A DNA stretch of 64,000 nt from Locusta migratoria (GCA_026315105.1 CM048747.1:286281154-286345153); one strand, 5' to 3'. Counted from the first letter of the stretch, positions 45,984 to 57,330 are shown. Numbers and translations: made by a program. Notes: generated from the letters alone by a model not told the origin.

Positions 45984-46238
45984 GATGATCCCTGGAGCTT
46001 GCGCCAATCAGGTTCGAGTGCCAGCTGCGGCAGCAGACCAATGGAGTAAGTCAAACGCAAGCTTTGCGCTGCGCAAGCGCACATTCGACTGCGCTGTGCA
46101 CTTTTGCTAGCTCTGTCAGGCAACAGCGACTGGTAGCTATACTGTCCAGCAGCGAACTAACTACTTGGCAACATGGTAGCATTCAGTTTCCGCTGCCGGG
46201 GCGGTCTCCCAGCCCAGTAGGTGGAGCCAGGGATCATC
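45984..46238. mobile_element. GC-rich MITE-like insert
   Basis: GATGATCCCTGG at 45984-45995 and its perfect complement CCAGGGATCATC at 46227-46238 bound a 255-bp segment that is strikingly GC- and CpG-richer than its surroundings. No coding region is recognised. It lies 71 bp past the ZZ-exon stop codon, so it would be in that gene's 3' untranslated region if transcription runs through. Confidence 0.55.
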
Positions 46239-46308
46239 GTATTTCGGCCTGCAGCCTGCAGCGAAATGATACTACCATACAATCACAACAAGAAAAACAA
46301 CTCAAAAT

Positions 46309-46557
46309 CTATTGAGGTAAAAAGTTAGGATCAAGATAAGCTTGTGGGACAAATGTTTGAGAATCACTGTCCTCCTCCTGAGCACATGGTGAGGGCACAG
46401 CAGTTCTCACAGTCTCAAGCGTATGATTTAATGAGTGCCTGAGAGGAATCCGAGGGTCCACCAAAGGTGCAGCAACACAGTCCGTACACAGATCTGTTGG
46501 GCAGTCAGTACAGTGCCAACGTGTCCCACAGATTGGTATTTCACCACATTCTCGACA
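46309..46557 (-). CDS. Terminal exon with ZZ zinc finger, ZZZ3/Atac1-like
   Basis: After a minus-strand splice acceptor (tatattacag, AG at 46559-46558) an 82-codon exon opens at once and ends at TAG (46311-46309). It contains C-x2-C-x11-C-x2-C-x4-C-x2-C-x13-H-x3-H, the complete zinc-ligand set of a ZZ finger, with GTRWHCTDC in the middle. The last residues YLDPNFLPQ resemble the C-terminus I recall for ZZZ3, the ZZ/SANT subunit of the ATAC histone acetyltransferase complex (fly Atac1), whose ZZ finger reads histone H3 tails in the nucleus. The exon lacks stops and keeps every ligand, unlike all nearby sequence, so it looks like a functional host exon. Upstream exons, including any SANT domain, were not found. 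Dystrophin-, Mib- or ADA2-type ZZ proteins are less likely given the tail. Confidence 0.78.
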   Translation of the reverse strand, partial: CRECGEIPICGTRWHCTDCPTDLCTDCVAAPLVDPRIPLRHSLNHTLETVRTAVPSPCAQEEDSDSQTFVPQAYLDPNFLPQ

Positions 46558-46575
46558 CTGTAATATAAAATTAAA
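46558..46575 (-). promoter_or_regulatory. Splice acceptor of the ZZ exon
   Basis: On the minus strand the sequence just before the exon is T-rich and ends attacag, a plausible 3' splice site. It fixes the exon start in phase 0 with the first zinc-ligand Cys codon. Confidence 0.65.
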
Positions 46576-46665
46576 AGTAATTTTTTAGATATACGTAATT
46601 TGTGTGAATAATGAGATCTGAGAAAAAAAACCACATTACTAATTTAAAACAATTAAAAAACTTAA

Positions 46666-48229
46666 CAACATTTTGAAAGGATAGGTTGCTATGCACCAAA
46701 AACGTCTCAATGATTCGCAGAAAGGCATACATGAGAGATTACAAATGCACTAAGCTTTTGGCCAATAAGGCCTTCTTCAGGAACAGAAATGCATTTTCTC
46801 AAACAAACACTCACACAAACTTGTCTGCCGTCTCCACACGCTGTGGGCAGACTGTAGGACTGTCCAATGTGAGAGCAGCAACCACGAGTGGGAGTGAGGA
46901 GGCAGCATGGAGAGGGAAGGGATGCAAGGCACGTGTAGGGGAATACACCATCCCATAAAAGGCAGGGAATCCTATAAAAAGCAGTTATGTGATCTGCAAA
47001 CTGAGCTACAGTCACTGTACAGCTTTCTCTGCAGACATGACAGTTAACAAGCTGATTGATATTTTCACTCAGGAGCAGAGTGTGCACTGATATGAAACTT
47101 TCCTGGTGGATTAAAACTGTGTGCTGGAAGCAGGATTCAAACCTGGCACGTTTGCCTTTTGCGGGAAAGTGACTGAGCTATCCCAGCATGCTTTACAGTC
47201 TGTCCTCACAGCTTCACTTCTGCCAGAAACTTCACCTCCTACTTTCCAAATTTCACAGAAGTTCTACAGGTTCAAATCCCAGTTCTGGTAAACATTTATA
47301 ATCCACCAGGAAAGTTTCATATCAGCAGACAGGCCACTACTGAGTGAAAATATCATTCTGGAAACATCCCTTAGGCTAGGGCTAAGCCATGTCTCCACCA
47401 TATCCTTTCTTCCAGGAGTTCTATCCCTGCAAAGTTTGCAGGAGAACTGCTGTGAAGTTTGGAAAGTAGGGGGTGAGGTACTGGCAGAAGTAAAGCTATG
47501 AGGATGGACCACGAAGCATGCCGGGATAGCGCTTGCCTGTGAAAGGCACGGGTCCCAGGTCCAAATCCCAGTTCCAGAACAGAGTTTTAATCCACTAGGA
47601 AGAAGCAGTCTGTGCACATGAATGGCATCATCAAACTGTGCTTAGGAGACAGCTGGACCACCCTGTTGCAAAGAAACAATCCTCCATGATGTGGCTCATT
47701 TCAATGATTGCTACACAACCTGTGCCATATGGATCCTCCCCATAATCACCAGCTTTTCTGAATTTCACAGGTGAGAACTCCCCCTACAATATATCCTATG
47801 CTCCCACAAACCCTCACTAGTTCTTGCCCCCAGCACCCTCCCCTCCCCCTCCCTTCCCTGCCCATCCCTGCCCACACTCTAGCCTCATGTATGTCTTCCA
47901 TTCCACCATGCACTCCAGTCTCTGCCCTTCCCTTCATCTCTCTACTTCAGACAGTACTGGCGTATTCCCCCACTTCCGCCTTGCATCCCTCCCTTCTCCT
48001 TGCTGCCTCCTCAACCCAACCACTGATTGCTGTTCTCACTTCAGACAGTCCAACAACAGTCCAGCCACAGTGGGTGGAGATGGTAGAAATTTTTGTGTGA
48101 GGGAATGTGTTGCTATTTATAAAATAGGCTGTAAGTTAAATATACCTGTAATCTGTTATGTAAGCATTTCTGTGACTGATGAGACGTCTTTGTGATGAGT
48201 TGCAACCTATCCTCTCCAAAATACTGTTG
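46666..48229. mobile_element. Large foldback element, about 1.56 kb
   Basis: The left arm (46666-46955) and right arm (about 47955-48229) are imperfect reverse complements. They share caaca-ttttgaaagg ends, an 'ataggttgc' block, a 'gagacg' block and a 'ccttgcatcc' block or its complement. Between them lies a nested tRNA-like inverted structure and a C-rich tract (47820-48000). It sits about 110 bp upstream of the ZZ exon, inside that gene's presumed intron. Confidence 0.78.
47051..47620. repeat. Nested inverted tRNA-like repeats (family B)
   Basis: At 47051-47123 and 47301-47365 two arms pair, with the perfect core ctgatatgaaactttcctgg and its complement. The region between has a tRNA-like 'gattcaaacctggcac' block. 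A further inverted, diverged copy follows at 47366-47620, ending gttttaatccactaggaag. This is the larger form of the element at 8459-8592. Confidence 0.7.
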
Positions 48230-48480
48230 AATCTTTCCTGGAATTTCCACTGATTAATTATTTCTTACGCATGAGATGCAGCTGACAAAATAAAAATGAG
48301 GACACCATCATGACAACTTATGTATTTAAGCATGTAGTCACTATATTTAATGACATTTATAAACAAAATTAAAAAGCAGTAATGGGGAAAAACCAAATTA
48401 CTACAATATTAATAATTAAAGCAAGAACAGAAGAGCTGGCCGTGGTTCCATAGATTCACTGCCTCGTGGTTTGTGAAACC

Positions 48481-48670
48481 CGGCCGGCCATGGTGGCCGA
48501 GGGGACTGAGGCGCTCCAGTCACGGTCTGCACGGCCACTACGGTCGGGAGTTTGAATCCCCCTTCGGGCATGGATATTTGTGCCGTCCTAGTTCCTAAGT
48601 AGTTCAAATGTAGTTTGTAAGTTTATGGACTGATGACCCCGTAGTTAAGTCCCATAGACTATACAAACAA
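48481..48670 (+). mobile_element. SINE family A copy
   Basis: It starts cggccggccatggtggccgagg, has B-box region 'gggagtttgaatccccc', and ends with the family tail 'gtagttaagtcccatagac'. Very similar to the 41.7-kb copy. Confidence 0.87.
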
Positions 48671-49446
48671 CAAGAACAGAAGAAGAATACTGAAACTCTC
48701 GGATTTATGAACATGGGTATAAGCAAATAAAAAAATATAAATTGCCTGAAGCTGGAGTAATATAGTCCAGAATACTTAAGCCTAGACTTTGGAAAAGTGA
48801 GTTGGACTGCCCACTTATGTGTTTCCTAACGTTTCCTCATTTCAATAATAAAAGAGACTGCTGAAGCTGTTTTTCACTTTCTTAAAAAGGAACAACTGGT
48901 TTTATGACCTGTAGTCACATCCTCCGGTTATATACCTGAATAAAAAGTAACCAATAAAACATTAGGATGTGACAAACCAAATGACAAAACTTGACTACAT
49001 ATAGAGAAATTGGCCGAAAACTGAGTTAATACATGAGACAAGATCCAATTATCCACTGAGCTGCATGGTACTTACAATTAAAACAAGGGGTTCCATAATC
49101 TAAAAAAACAATTTCCAGTTCCTAAAATATTTTCACAGATTAAAAAAAAAATTAAGCAAGATACACTTTCTTTCACCAAACATAGAAAACTAGGCAAGTC
49201 AGACCATTAAAAGAGGAAATGAAAACACCATTAACATATGATGGGGAGAGAAATATAACCCTTTGAACATAAACAGAAACATACCAACAACATGAGGTGG
49301 CAAGATTAATGGTGTGACTGGAGGTAAACTGATGCAGAAGTGCATGGTAACAGACAGTACACGGATTGTGCACGTGCAGAGTACATTTGGCACACATGGT
49401 AATCAGAGGATAAAAATGCAACTCTTAGTATAAAATATACACAAAT
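48671..49446. other. Unassigned AT-rich spacer
   Basis: No gene or repeat recognised; overlapping short minus-strand frames around 49173-49421 show no domain. Confidence 0.45.
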
Positions 49447-49449
49447 GGT

Positions 49450-49580
49450 ATTTTTGACTGGGAGATCCCACCTGGAATTGTTCAACCGCCTAGAGCAAGG
49501 CTTTTTACTTGATGCCACTTAGGCAACTTGTGTGCCAATGATGAAAATGATGATGACAACACAACACCCAGTCTCCTAAC
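49450..49580 (-). repeat. SINE-like dispersed repeat C, copy 1
   Basis: The block gactgggagatcccacctgg, then 'gcctagagcaaggc' and 'ttttacttgatgccacttaggcaact' recurs at 50886-50962. It is followed here by 'gatgatgacaacacaacacccagtc'. The layout fits the tail of another short retroposon family; no promoter boxes are left. Confidence 0.55.
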
Positions 49581-50089
49581 ATGCATAACAACTTCTGTAT
49601 AAATTTGATGATAGTTCACACTTTGCACTGAAGTGATCAAGTTTCTCCTTAGGATGAACTGTCAGTTGATTGTCATAATATTCACAAAATTTAAAATATT
49701 ATCTTTCTTCACTATTGTTTTGTCAAGACAAATTCTGCCAATGCAATTGTGACCCAGAATTTCTCAAAATAGAACCCTGCACAACTTTAGACTATGAACA
49801 TGTACCACCTTTGAGAATCTTAAATTTCAAAGTGTTCTTCTCGGCAATTTTTAGATATGTCTGTGGACTTATTTATGAAATTAAGGATATTCTTTTCCTT
49901 GTATTTATGGCTAGCAGCTGTGACACCAAATTCAATATCTATATAATGACATTTTTAATATTGCATGCTTTGGCAATATCAACAGCAATTCATTTGCTAG
50001 ATGTTTCTGCCTTTTTCATAAGTTTTCTTCATACACCAGGCAGTAATGCTATACACTGACTTAGCAGCTCTTATAGGATAGATACCCAA

Positions 50090-50700
50090 CATTGTGTGAG
50101 ACCTCATCTGACCATGCAGACTGCAGTGATGCATGACGGAAATGAATCTACAACTCCCTGGTACTCCTCTGACCATAGCTGGCACCCAATTGTTTGCAGA
50201 ATGACTGTGAATTCAAGGATGCAGAATCCATGGCATGGAGCTTGCATTCCACGGCATCCCAGACATACTCAATGGAGTTCAAACCTGGGGTCAGTGGTGG
50301 GCATCTCAGTGCCCAAACCTCCCTGCGTGTTCCTGGAACATCAGTGGTGTGGGCACAGTCTGGTGGCACATTATCATCTTGAAGCACTGCAGAACTGTCA
50401 AGATGCAGGAAGACCAAAAGAGGGTGGAAATGGTCCCCAAAAAGAACATTTAAAGTCCCTTCCAGAATAACTATGGGGGCCATTGCATACCAGAAATATC
50501 CACCTCAGACCATAACAGAGACGCCACCACCTTAGATCACATTTTCTTGGCAGGCAGGATTCATCACTTCATGTGATCTGCGTCACACATGGTACCTCTC
50601 ATCAGCATGGTGCATTTGAGATGGTGATTCTTCCAACCATATCACATTTTACCATCATTGTTGCAGAGTCAATCTCTGGTAACTGGCGACAATGCCTCTC
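50090..50700 (-). pseudogene. Tc1-like transposase remnant
   Basis: The minus strand at 50483-50148 is open and reads MAPIVILEGTLN, later QDDNVPPDCAHT and PPLTPGLNSIEYVWDAVE. These correspond to the Tc1-family blocks QxDNAPxHxA (second catalytic Asp) and PPxSPDLNPIExxW (third catalytic acid). The Asp of PDLNPIE reads PGLNSIE here, but the Glu is kept. Stops further upstream interrupt the N-terminal half, and no terminal repeats are recognised. It is inactive. Confidence 0.82.
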
Positions 50701-50885
50701 ATAGGCAGGAAGGTGAGATGCAGTTTGGAATTTAGTAAAGGAAAAAGGGGGGTGAGAAAGGGGAGGGGTGTTGTAAAAATGTAAAAAGATAAAAACTTAA
50801 AATTGAATTAAAGGGGTACTGATAGACTGGGAGTGTATGGATGATAGGTTGAAAACAGGATGGTGGTGGAACAGTAAGATGTGTT

Positions 50886-50962
50886 GACTGGGAGATCCCA
50901 CCTGGAATTGTTCAGCTGCCTAGAGCAAGGCGTTTTACTTGATGCCACTTAGGCAACTGGCC
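50886..50962 (-). repeat. SINE-like dispersed repeat C, copy 2
   Basis: About 75 bp nearly identical to 49450-49525 in the same orientation. The two copies flank the Tc1-like remnant, but the region between has no LTR-type logic, so independent insertion or segmental duplication is more likely. Confidence 0.55.
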
Positions 50963-51289
50963 TCTGTTGAAGTAAGATAAGCCTGTGATGGGATTGGAAA
51001 AACAAGTGTTTGGTGGGTGGATTGAGCAGTTCTTTTATCAGGATCTCCCACACAGATGTGATTCATATGGTAAGAGATCCCCATTCCCACTTCCTGCCCC
51101 TTTTCTTTATTGAATTCCAAGCTGCATCCCACTTTCCCATCTATCAGAGCCTTTACACTCCAGGATGCAGCACAGAACATTCTATCCCCACTCTTGTCTG
51201 GTATAACCCCTCCCTCCCTCCACTCCCCTCCCCACTCAATGTCAAGATGCTTGTTGTGTCAGAGCACATATGGGCATGAGTTATGTCTG

Positions 51290-51470
51290 AGTGATTGTGT
51301 GAATGTATAATGTATGTGTGTATTTTTCTGATGAAGGCTATTGCTGAAAATTTAAGTTGTGTGAATGTGACTGTGTCTGTCTGCAGCTCAGCAGCCACAT
51401 TTATGGTGAGTTGTTATCTATCCTCCATTAGTGGCATTCCAATCAGATTTTCCATTGTTAAAATTTCTGG
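51290..51470 (+). repeat. Foldback-family single arm
   Basis: The string 'tgatgaaggctattgctgaaa' followed by 'tctgtctgcagctcagcagcc' and 'gtgagttgttatctatcctcc' resembles the right arms of the foldback family at 46.7-48.2 kb. No matching left arm is evident nearby. Confidence 0.45.
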
Positions 51471-51479
51471 TATACATTG

Positions 51480-51870
51480 ACTAAAAGAAAGTATTGGTTT
51501 GTAGGACATATTCTTAGATATCAAGGAGTCATCAGTTTAGCATTGGAGGAAAGTGTAATCATCATTAGAGACGGATTATGCCTTTCTGCGTTCAGTCTGG
51601 AGCATATTCCCCTTAATAAAATTTCTCCATGATCCCCTATTCAATGCTAACATTGATGCCTCACCTGATTTCTATTCAATGCTAACATTGATGTCTCGTC
51701 TGATGTTAAGCCTTGTGTGGAAAAATTTTCAGAGTATGACCAAGAGACAAATACAGTAAGCAGGTACAAATGGGTGTGGGATGCTGTTCTTATGAGCAGA
51801 TGAAGAGAATTGCTCTGGATAAAGTAGGGTGGAGAACTGCACAAAACCAGTTGCCGGACTGAAGAGCACA
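51480..51870 (+). pseudogene. RTE-like LINE 3' end with an internal insert
   Basis: The sequence 'ggacatattcttagatatcaagg' through 'gcattggaggaaagtgt' matches the 43.85-kb LINE tail. After about 170 unrelated bases it resumes at 'gaccaagagacaaatacagtaagc' and runs to 'ccagttgccggactgaagag'. The insert (about 51560-51735) includes two copies of 'attcaatgctaacattgatg'. Only the last hundred codons of the LINE are represented. Confidence 0.75.
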
Positions 51871-52353
51871 ACACCACCATGTTACACCATACACCCAGAG
51901 TTTCAATGATGAACCGGAGCTGATGCTCAGGCAAATTATACCAATCACTTAATTCCTTATGCAAAAGATAGCTGTTGGGCTGAAATTATTGCTCAACTTG
52001 TGATTCCATTTTTATGTGAACCGTTCAGGTTTTGCAAAAAAAAAGTTTTTCTCCAAATGTAGGTAAATGGATAGTAAAAAATACTTTTATCAAAAAATCA
52101 TTACTGGCTGTCAAAATATAATTGTTGTAACCAAATTAAATTCAGAACATTGTTATTAAATGAAAAACTGAGATGGCACCCAGGCAAACTGTGAAATTTG
52201 ATTAATTCCTTTCACAAAACATGTCAATTGGGATTAAATTAATGCTCAGCTAATAGCATTGTTTTATGTACCCTAGTCAGATTTTATTTGACTTGCGAAA
52301 AACCTGTTTTTTGGGAGATTTAAACTTGTACTAATCAGCTCAAACTACTGAGG
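51871..52353. other. Unassigned spacer before the LINE
   Basis: No gene or repeat recognised in this AT-rich stretch. Confidence 0.4.
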
Positions 52354-52425
52354 ATGGTCGATAAATGGATGAAGTCAGTACGATTTATTTTACTTATTTA
52401 TTTATTGTATAATTATTATTATTCG

Positions 52426-52809
52426 TCATGCGAGGGGGAGCACTCAGCAGAATGGCTTAAGTACAAGGTGCCCATGATATCCCCGTGGGAGGATGCAAAG
52501 CTGCTGGTCAAGACAGCAGCCGAACTCCTGAAGACCGCAAAGGTATCAATATGGGTACCGAAGATCCTTAAGGATGTCTCTCCAAAGACTCTGCTCGAGA
52601 AAATACGGGTCCAGAACCCAAAAGTCTCAACAGAGGATTGGAGGGTAATTAACCAAAAGGTCATTCCGGAAGGACGAACCCTGGTGGTGGAGGTCGGAGA
52701 GAAGTCCCTAAAGGCAATGCGAGAGCAAGGCCTGAAACTGTTTTTAGGGTTCTCGCAGGTCACCGTCAGGCAAGGTGACGAACTGGGGCAGCAAAGACAC
52801 CAACAGTAG
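52426..52809 (+). pseudogene. LINE ORF1 C-terminal part (DUF4780-like)
   Basis: The frame open at 52354-52809 reads VSIWVPKIL, later IRVQNPKVSTEDWRVI, LVVEVGEKSLKAM and LFLGFSQVTVR. This pattern (VPG-type start, QNP, W-x-V, V-D-x-x-S, then F-x-x-VT-x-R) matches the domain listed as DUF4780 in ORF1 proteins of I/LOA/R1-type LINEs. The first 24 codons are not LINE-like, so the true boundary is near 52426. The N-terminal part with any CCHC knuckles is missing. Confidence 0.72.
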
Positions 52810-52814
52810 AGGTG

Positions 52815-55800
52815 AGCACCTTCTTGAATTTCTCCTATCTAACAAATTGGAGATCCTGAATAGGGGTGATTAACCTACATTCAGGAATAGTAGAAGGGAA
52901 GAAGTAATTGACATAACTTTTGGTTCCATGATGATGGGCAGTTACGTCAAACAGTGGCATGTGGTTCTGGGACCATCCTCATCAGATCACATGTGTATGA
53001 AATTCAAGGTTGAAATGGGAACCAGACAGACCATGGCCTATAGGAATCCCAAGAAAACGAACTGGGAGACATATAGGAGAGACCTTGACTTCAGCCTATC
53101 GGAAATTAAAACTTCGATAAGGAAACCAGCAGAGTTTGAGGAAGTAACAGAGGGTATAACCTCTGCTATAGTGACCTCATACCAGGACAACTGCTCAATC
53201 ACCAAGAAGTGCACAAATAGTAGTGTGCCTTGGTGGAATAATAACCTGGAAATGCAAAGGAAACAGGTACGAAGACTATTTAACCTTGCAAGGCGCAAAG
53301 GACAATGGGCAAAGTATCGTGAGGCCCTTGTCAATTACAACCTTGCCATCAGATGGGCAAAGGAGGCATCCTGGAAGGTATTCTGTGAGGAAGTGGAGGG
53401 CATGGTTGCTCAAGCGAGACTTCATAAAATCCTGACTAGGGTACCAACTAATCTAGGAGGAACATTGAGGAAGGAGGATGGGGAGTATACAAAGAAAGCA
53501 CATGAAACGCTGGAACTGCGCCTCAAGACTCACTTTCCTCAATATACTCTGGGGGATAACGCAGACCAGAATGTGATTCCAAAGAGACAATGGTTCTCAG
53601 GTATTTGCAAAGAGGACTGGGATTTGGCCAAGGAGTGTTTCGATTTCAGTAAGGTCCGATGGGCGGTGGGAATATTTCAACCGTTCAAGTCACCTGGCCC
53701 CGATGGAATCTTTCCAGCTCTCCTGCAACAAGCGGGAGAAAATCTTATTAGATTCCTATGCAGGTTATTCAGGGTTAGCCTAGCAGCAGGAATCATTCCC
53801 AATGCCTGGAGAGCAGTGAAGGTTGTCTTCATTCCAAAACCAGGGAGAATTGATCATACCAAGGCCAAGGATATGAGACCAATCAGCCTGTCCTCCTCCA
53901 TTCTTAAGACATTGGAAAAGCTGGTTAATGTGCATGTTGGAGAAAGGAGGTTAAGTAGGGCTCCTCTACATTCAAACCAACATGCATATCAGCCAGGTAA
54001 ATCATGTGAGACAGCTCTCCACCAACTCGTTGGGAAGGTGGAGAAAGCACTACACTTTCAGGAAATAGCCCTCTGTATCTTCCTGGACATCGAGGGGGCT
54101 TTTAGCAACACAACCTTCAATTCCATGGTTAGAGCAGCAGAGGTGCATGACCTAGGGACCACAATATGTAGGTGGACTAGGACCATGCTCAGTGGAGGCT
54201 ACCATGATGAATGAAAAAATGGTGATCAACACCACTAGGGGTTGCCCGCAAGGAGGAGTTCTTTCCCCTTTATTGTGGAATCTAGTGGTGAATGATCGCA
54301 TTGGAGAATTAAACTCTAGGCAGTACTTTTGCCAAGGATACACAGAAGATCTTGTCATAGTAATACTTGGCAAATTTGCTGACACAGTGAAGAATATGGC
54401 ACAAGGTGCACTGGACATTGTGCAAGACTGGTGCAGAAAACAGGATCTGGGGGTTAGTCCTAAGAAGACTGTTGTACCATTCACAAAGAAGCATATACAA
54501 CATTCAAGTTGGAATCTAAAGCTTTTCAATGAAGTGCTACCTGTGAAGGGGACAGTGAAATATCTAGGGGTTACCCTAGATGAGAAACTGACATGGACCC
54601 CTCACATCAGGAATATTTGCTCCAAGGCAAAAGGTACTCTTGTGAGTACCAGGAGAGCTTGTGGCAAAAATTGGGGCCTGAGCCCCAAGGGTATGCACTG
54701 GATATACACCACAGTGATTAGACCCAGGATCACCTATGGGGCGGTCGTGTGGTGGAAGAAGGTAGAACAGCAGGTTGCTGCTAAGGAGCTTGGTAAGGTG
54801 CAGAGATTAGCCTGCTTAGCCATAATAGGTGGAATTAGCAGCACACCAACTGCTGGGATGGAAACCATGCTGGATATGCCCCCATTACATCTTTGGGTCA
54901 AGATGGAGGCAGCAGCTGGTGCATACAGACTCAAATCTGGCAACAACTGGAACTCTTTGGGATATCCAGAATCACACACTAAAATAGTGAGTGAGGTAAA
55001 TATAGGAAAGGTAGGGGAAATGCCAGCCGACTATATTATAAACCCATCTGCTTCAACAAGCCCTTCAATATAACAATTGGAAGTAGGGATCAGTGGGAGA
55101 AAATAGTTCGACACCGTACGGGGGATATTGTCTGGTTCATTGACGGGTCAAAATCAAAATCAGACCAAGGTGTTGGGGCTGGGGTATATGGGGTGCAGCC
55201 AAGACTGGAGGGCGTCATCTCTCTAGGAAAACTGGCCTCAGTATTCCAGGCCGAAATCACTGCCATCAGGGCATGTGTGGAGGAGAATTTGCGTAGGTGC
55301 TACAAAGATTGTAGCATCTTTATCTATTCAGACAGCCAGGCAGGTCTGAGATCACTGGCAGCTCCTGCAACAAGGTCTAAAATTATTGCAGAATGTCATA
55401 GGGTTCTGGCGGAGCTAGGGGAAAGCAATAGAGTAAACCTTTTGTGAGTCCCTGGCCACTCGGGGATCAGTGGCAACGAACATGCCGACAGATTAGCCAG
55501 GATGGGGGTAGAGACTCCATTTATTGGACCGGAATCTGTACTGACAATCACCAAGGCAATGATGAAATTGGAGCTATGTAACTGGCTCAGACAACAGCAC
55601 GTAGAATATTGGACCAAAGTCTATCAACAAAAACATGGTAAGGTAATGATGCCAAAGCCATGTTTTAAAAGAAGCTCTGCAATCCTGGGCCTGAACAGGA
55701 GAGAGATTAAACTCATGGTTGGATTGCTGACAGGCCATGGGAATTTCAAAAAACACCTACATACAATGGGAATAACAGAAGAGGACCCTAAATGTAGGAT

Positions 55801-55969
55801 CTGTGATGACGGTGAAGAAACTGCATCACATGTAATCTTTGAATGCATTGCATTGGAGAGTAAAAGGCACAGAACATGTGGGACAACCAGACCTGAAGAA
55901 ATTGTGTCTAATAAAGAACTGGTAAACAGACTCCTTGCACTGTTTAAGAGCATTGGTTCGCTTTACTAG
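52815..55969 (+). pseudogene. I/LOA-like LINE ORF2: endonuclease end, RT, RNase H
   Basis: ORF2 starts inside the last third of the AP-endonuclease (LLEFLLSNKLEILN, then EVIDITFGS and SSDHM), so an internal deletion joins it to ORF1. RT follows from about 53680 (SPGPDGIFPALLQQ; VVFIPKPG; MRPISLSS; LDIEGAFSN motif A; GCPQGGVLSPLLWN motif B). The frame slips near 54200. Motif C reads YTEDLVI instead of YADDxxI. RNase H follows (FIDGSK near 55140, FQAEI, SDSQAG, VPGHSGISGNEHADRLAR), with TGA in place of the Trp codon before VPGH at about 55447. The C-terminus has CRIC..H..C near 55797. RNase H indicates an I-, LOA- or Jockey-related clade. Confidence 0.86.
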
Positions 55970-55970
55970 A

Positions 55971-56186
55971 TATACAGGGGGTGATACCGCACAATAAACG
56001 TAGTTTCGGTGCGGGCAGTGGCGGGTTGGACCAACACTGTTTTGTCTTCCCTGAGATAATCAAAACAAATCAATCTCTGCATTAGCAGTAGCCGCAGCAT
56101 CTGAATCACTGGGCAACAGAGCTCTCCCGTCCTGCTATCAGGTGGGCCACGCATGCGGTCATCAGATGAATGGGACACCCTGTATA
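55971..56186. mobile_element. MITE-like insert with TATACAGGG ends
   Basis: TATACAGGG at 55971-55979 and CCCTGTATA at 56178-56186 bound a 216-bp segment immediately after the LINE stop codon. TA plus CAGGGTG-type ends resemble those of the mariner-like remnant at 19839, which ends CACCCTGTATA. It may be an internally deleted relative. No transposase is encoded. Confidence 0.6.
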
Positions 56187-57330
56187 AAACAAGCAGATTT
56201 AAAAAAATATTGACATATTCATGCTTTCTTGATGAGTTAACCCGAATTCCTCAGCACAGTGAGCTCTCAAGTGAGTGCAGAAGCATGCATTCTAAATTTC
56301 AGGATGCTTCATACTGCACATGATAAATTCTATGTTGGATGGCATTATGCCACGTGCTGTGTTATATAACATGATGCTATGATAGTATTACTTTACATAT
56401 GCAGAAATATGAAGAAAAAAAGAATTTATTTAAACTTCTTTTCTTAAAAAAAAAAGTATAGAAAAAGAACCTGCCAGAAGTCAAGAAGCTAGTATGTTTC
56501 ATTTACATCTTTCAATCTGGCCAAGGCATATTCCCTTTTTATTGTACATTGGTAGGAGCACATTTGTGTGTGTGTGGGGGGGGGGGGGGGGAGGGGTCAG
56601 AGATATTAATATGATATTCTGTTTAACAGTAAAAATTTTATACAGATCGACTGACAAGGTGGTGCAAGGTATATGGAGGAAAGAACTCAAAGTGTACACC
56701 ACCACTATCATACCTGCAGCGGGCTATGGTGGTAAAGGCACATTGCTATGTAAGAGTACGTCCTTAGTGAACTACTTCCAGCTTCAGTGCTGCAATAGGG
56801 AACCCGAGGTGAAACCACGTGGGTTTAGCTTGTGGTCACTATAGCACACCGCATCATACACTGTTCATGAATTTAAACTTCAGACTGAAAAATTCCCAGA
56901 ACATTTCCAAGTAGATATGGATATAGTCATCTAAAATCTTAGAAAAATGGAATTTCAGCTGCAAATATGGTGGTATAAATTTCATAAACAAGAAATTCTT
57001 CCTGAAGAATGTCTTATGGTCAGTCTGAGAAGGGTTAATATTGAAGACAACATTTCAACAACAATTTTGAAAATTTTATTTCAACAATAAATAAAAGTTG
57101 GAACTGCAAAAATAAAAACAACTTTTATTTTATTAATCTAGGAATACAGAGGAAACAGTGAGGATAAATATTCAATCTTACAAGCGTGTATCATGTAAAT
57201 AAAAAGTTTCACCAAGTAGTGTCGTACGAGATGGCATGAAATGGTGTAATACATTATATTTTCATGTAGACTGATCTGAATGGTCTGTTAATTTAAATTG
57301 GTCTGCATATCAGCAGAACTAGAATTAGAG
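56187..57330. other. Unassigned region
   Basis: A 13-base G run sits at about 56577-56591. A plus-strand frame (56494-56844) ending in REPEVKPRGFSLW shows no known domain. Otherwise AT-rich without recognisable features. Confidence 0.4.

Noticed and set aside
47824..48195. Proline-rich 109- and 123-codon plus-strand frames
   Set aside because: They arise from the C-rich tract inside the large foldback element and overlap each other.
48416..48607. Minus-strand frame with MPEGGF..PPTV
   Set aside because: It is the antisense of a SINE; the same peptide appears at 41.6-41.8 kb for the same reason.
49450..50962. 75-bp direct repeats read as LTRs around the Tc1-like remnant
   Set aside because: They lack TG/CA ends, primer site or polypurine tract, and the content between is a DNA transposon remnant.
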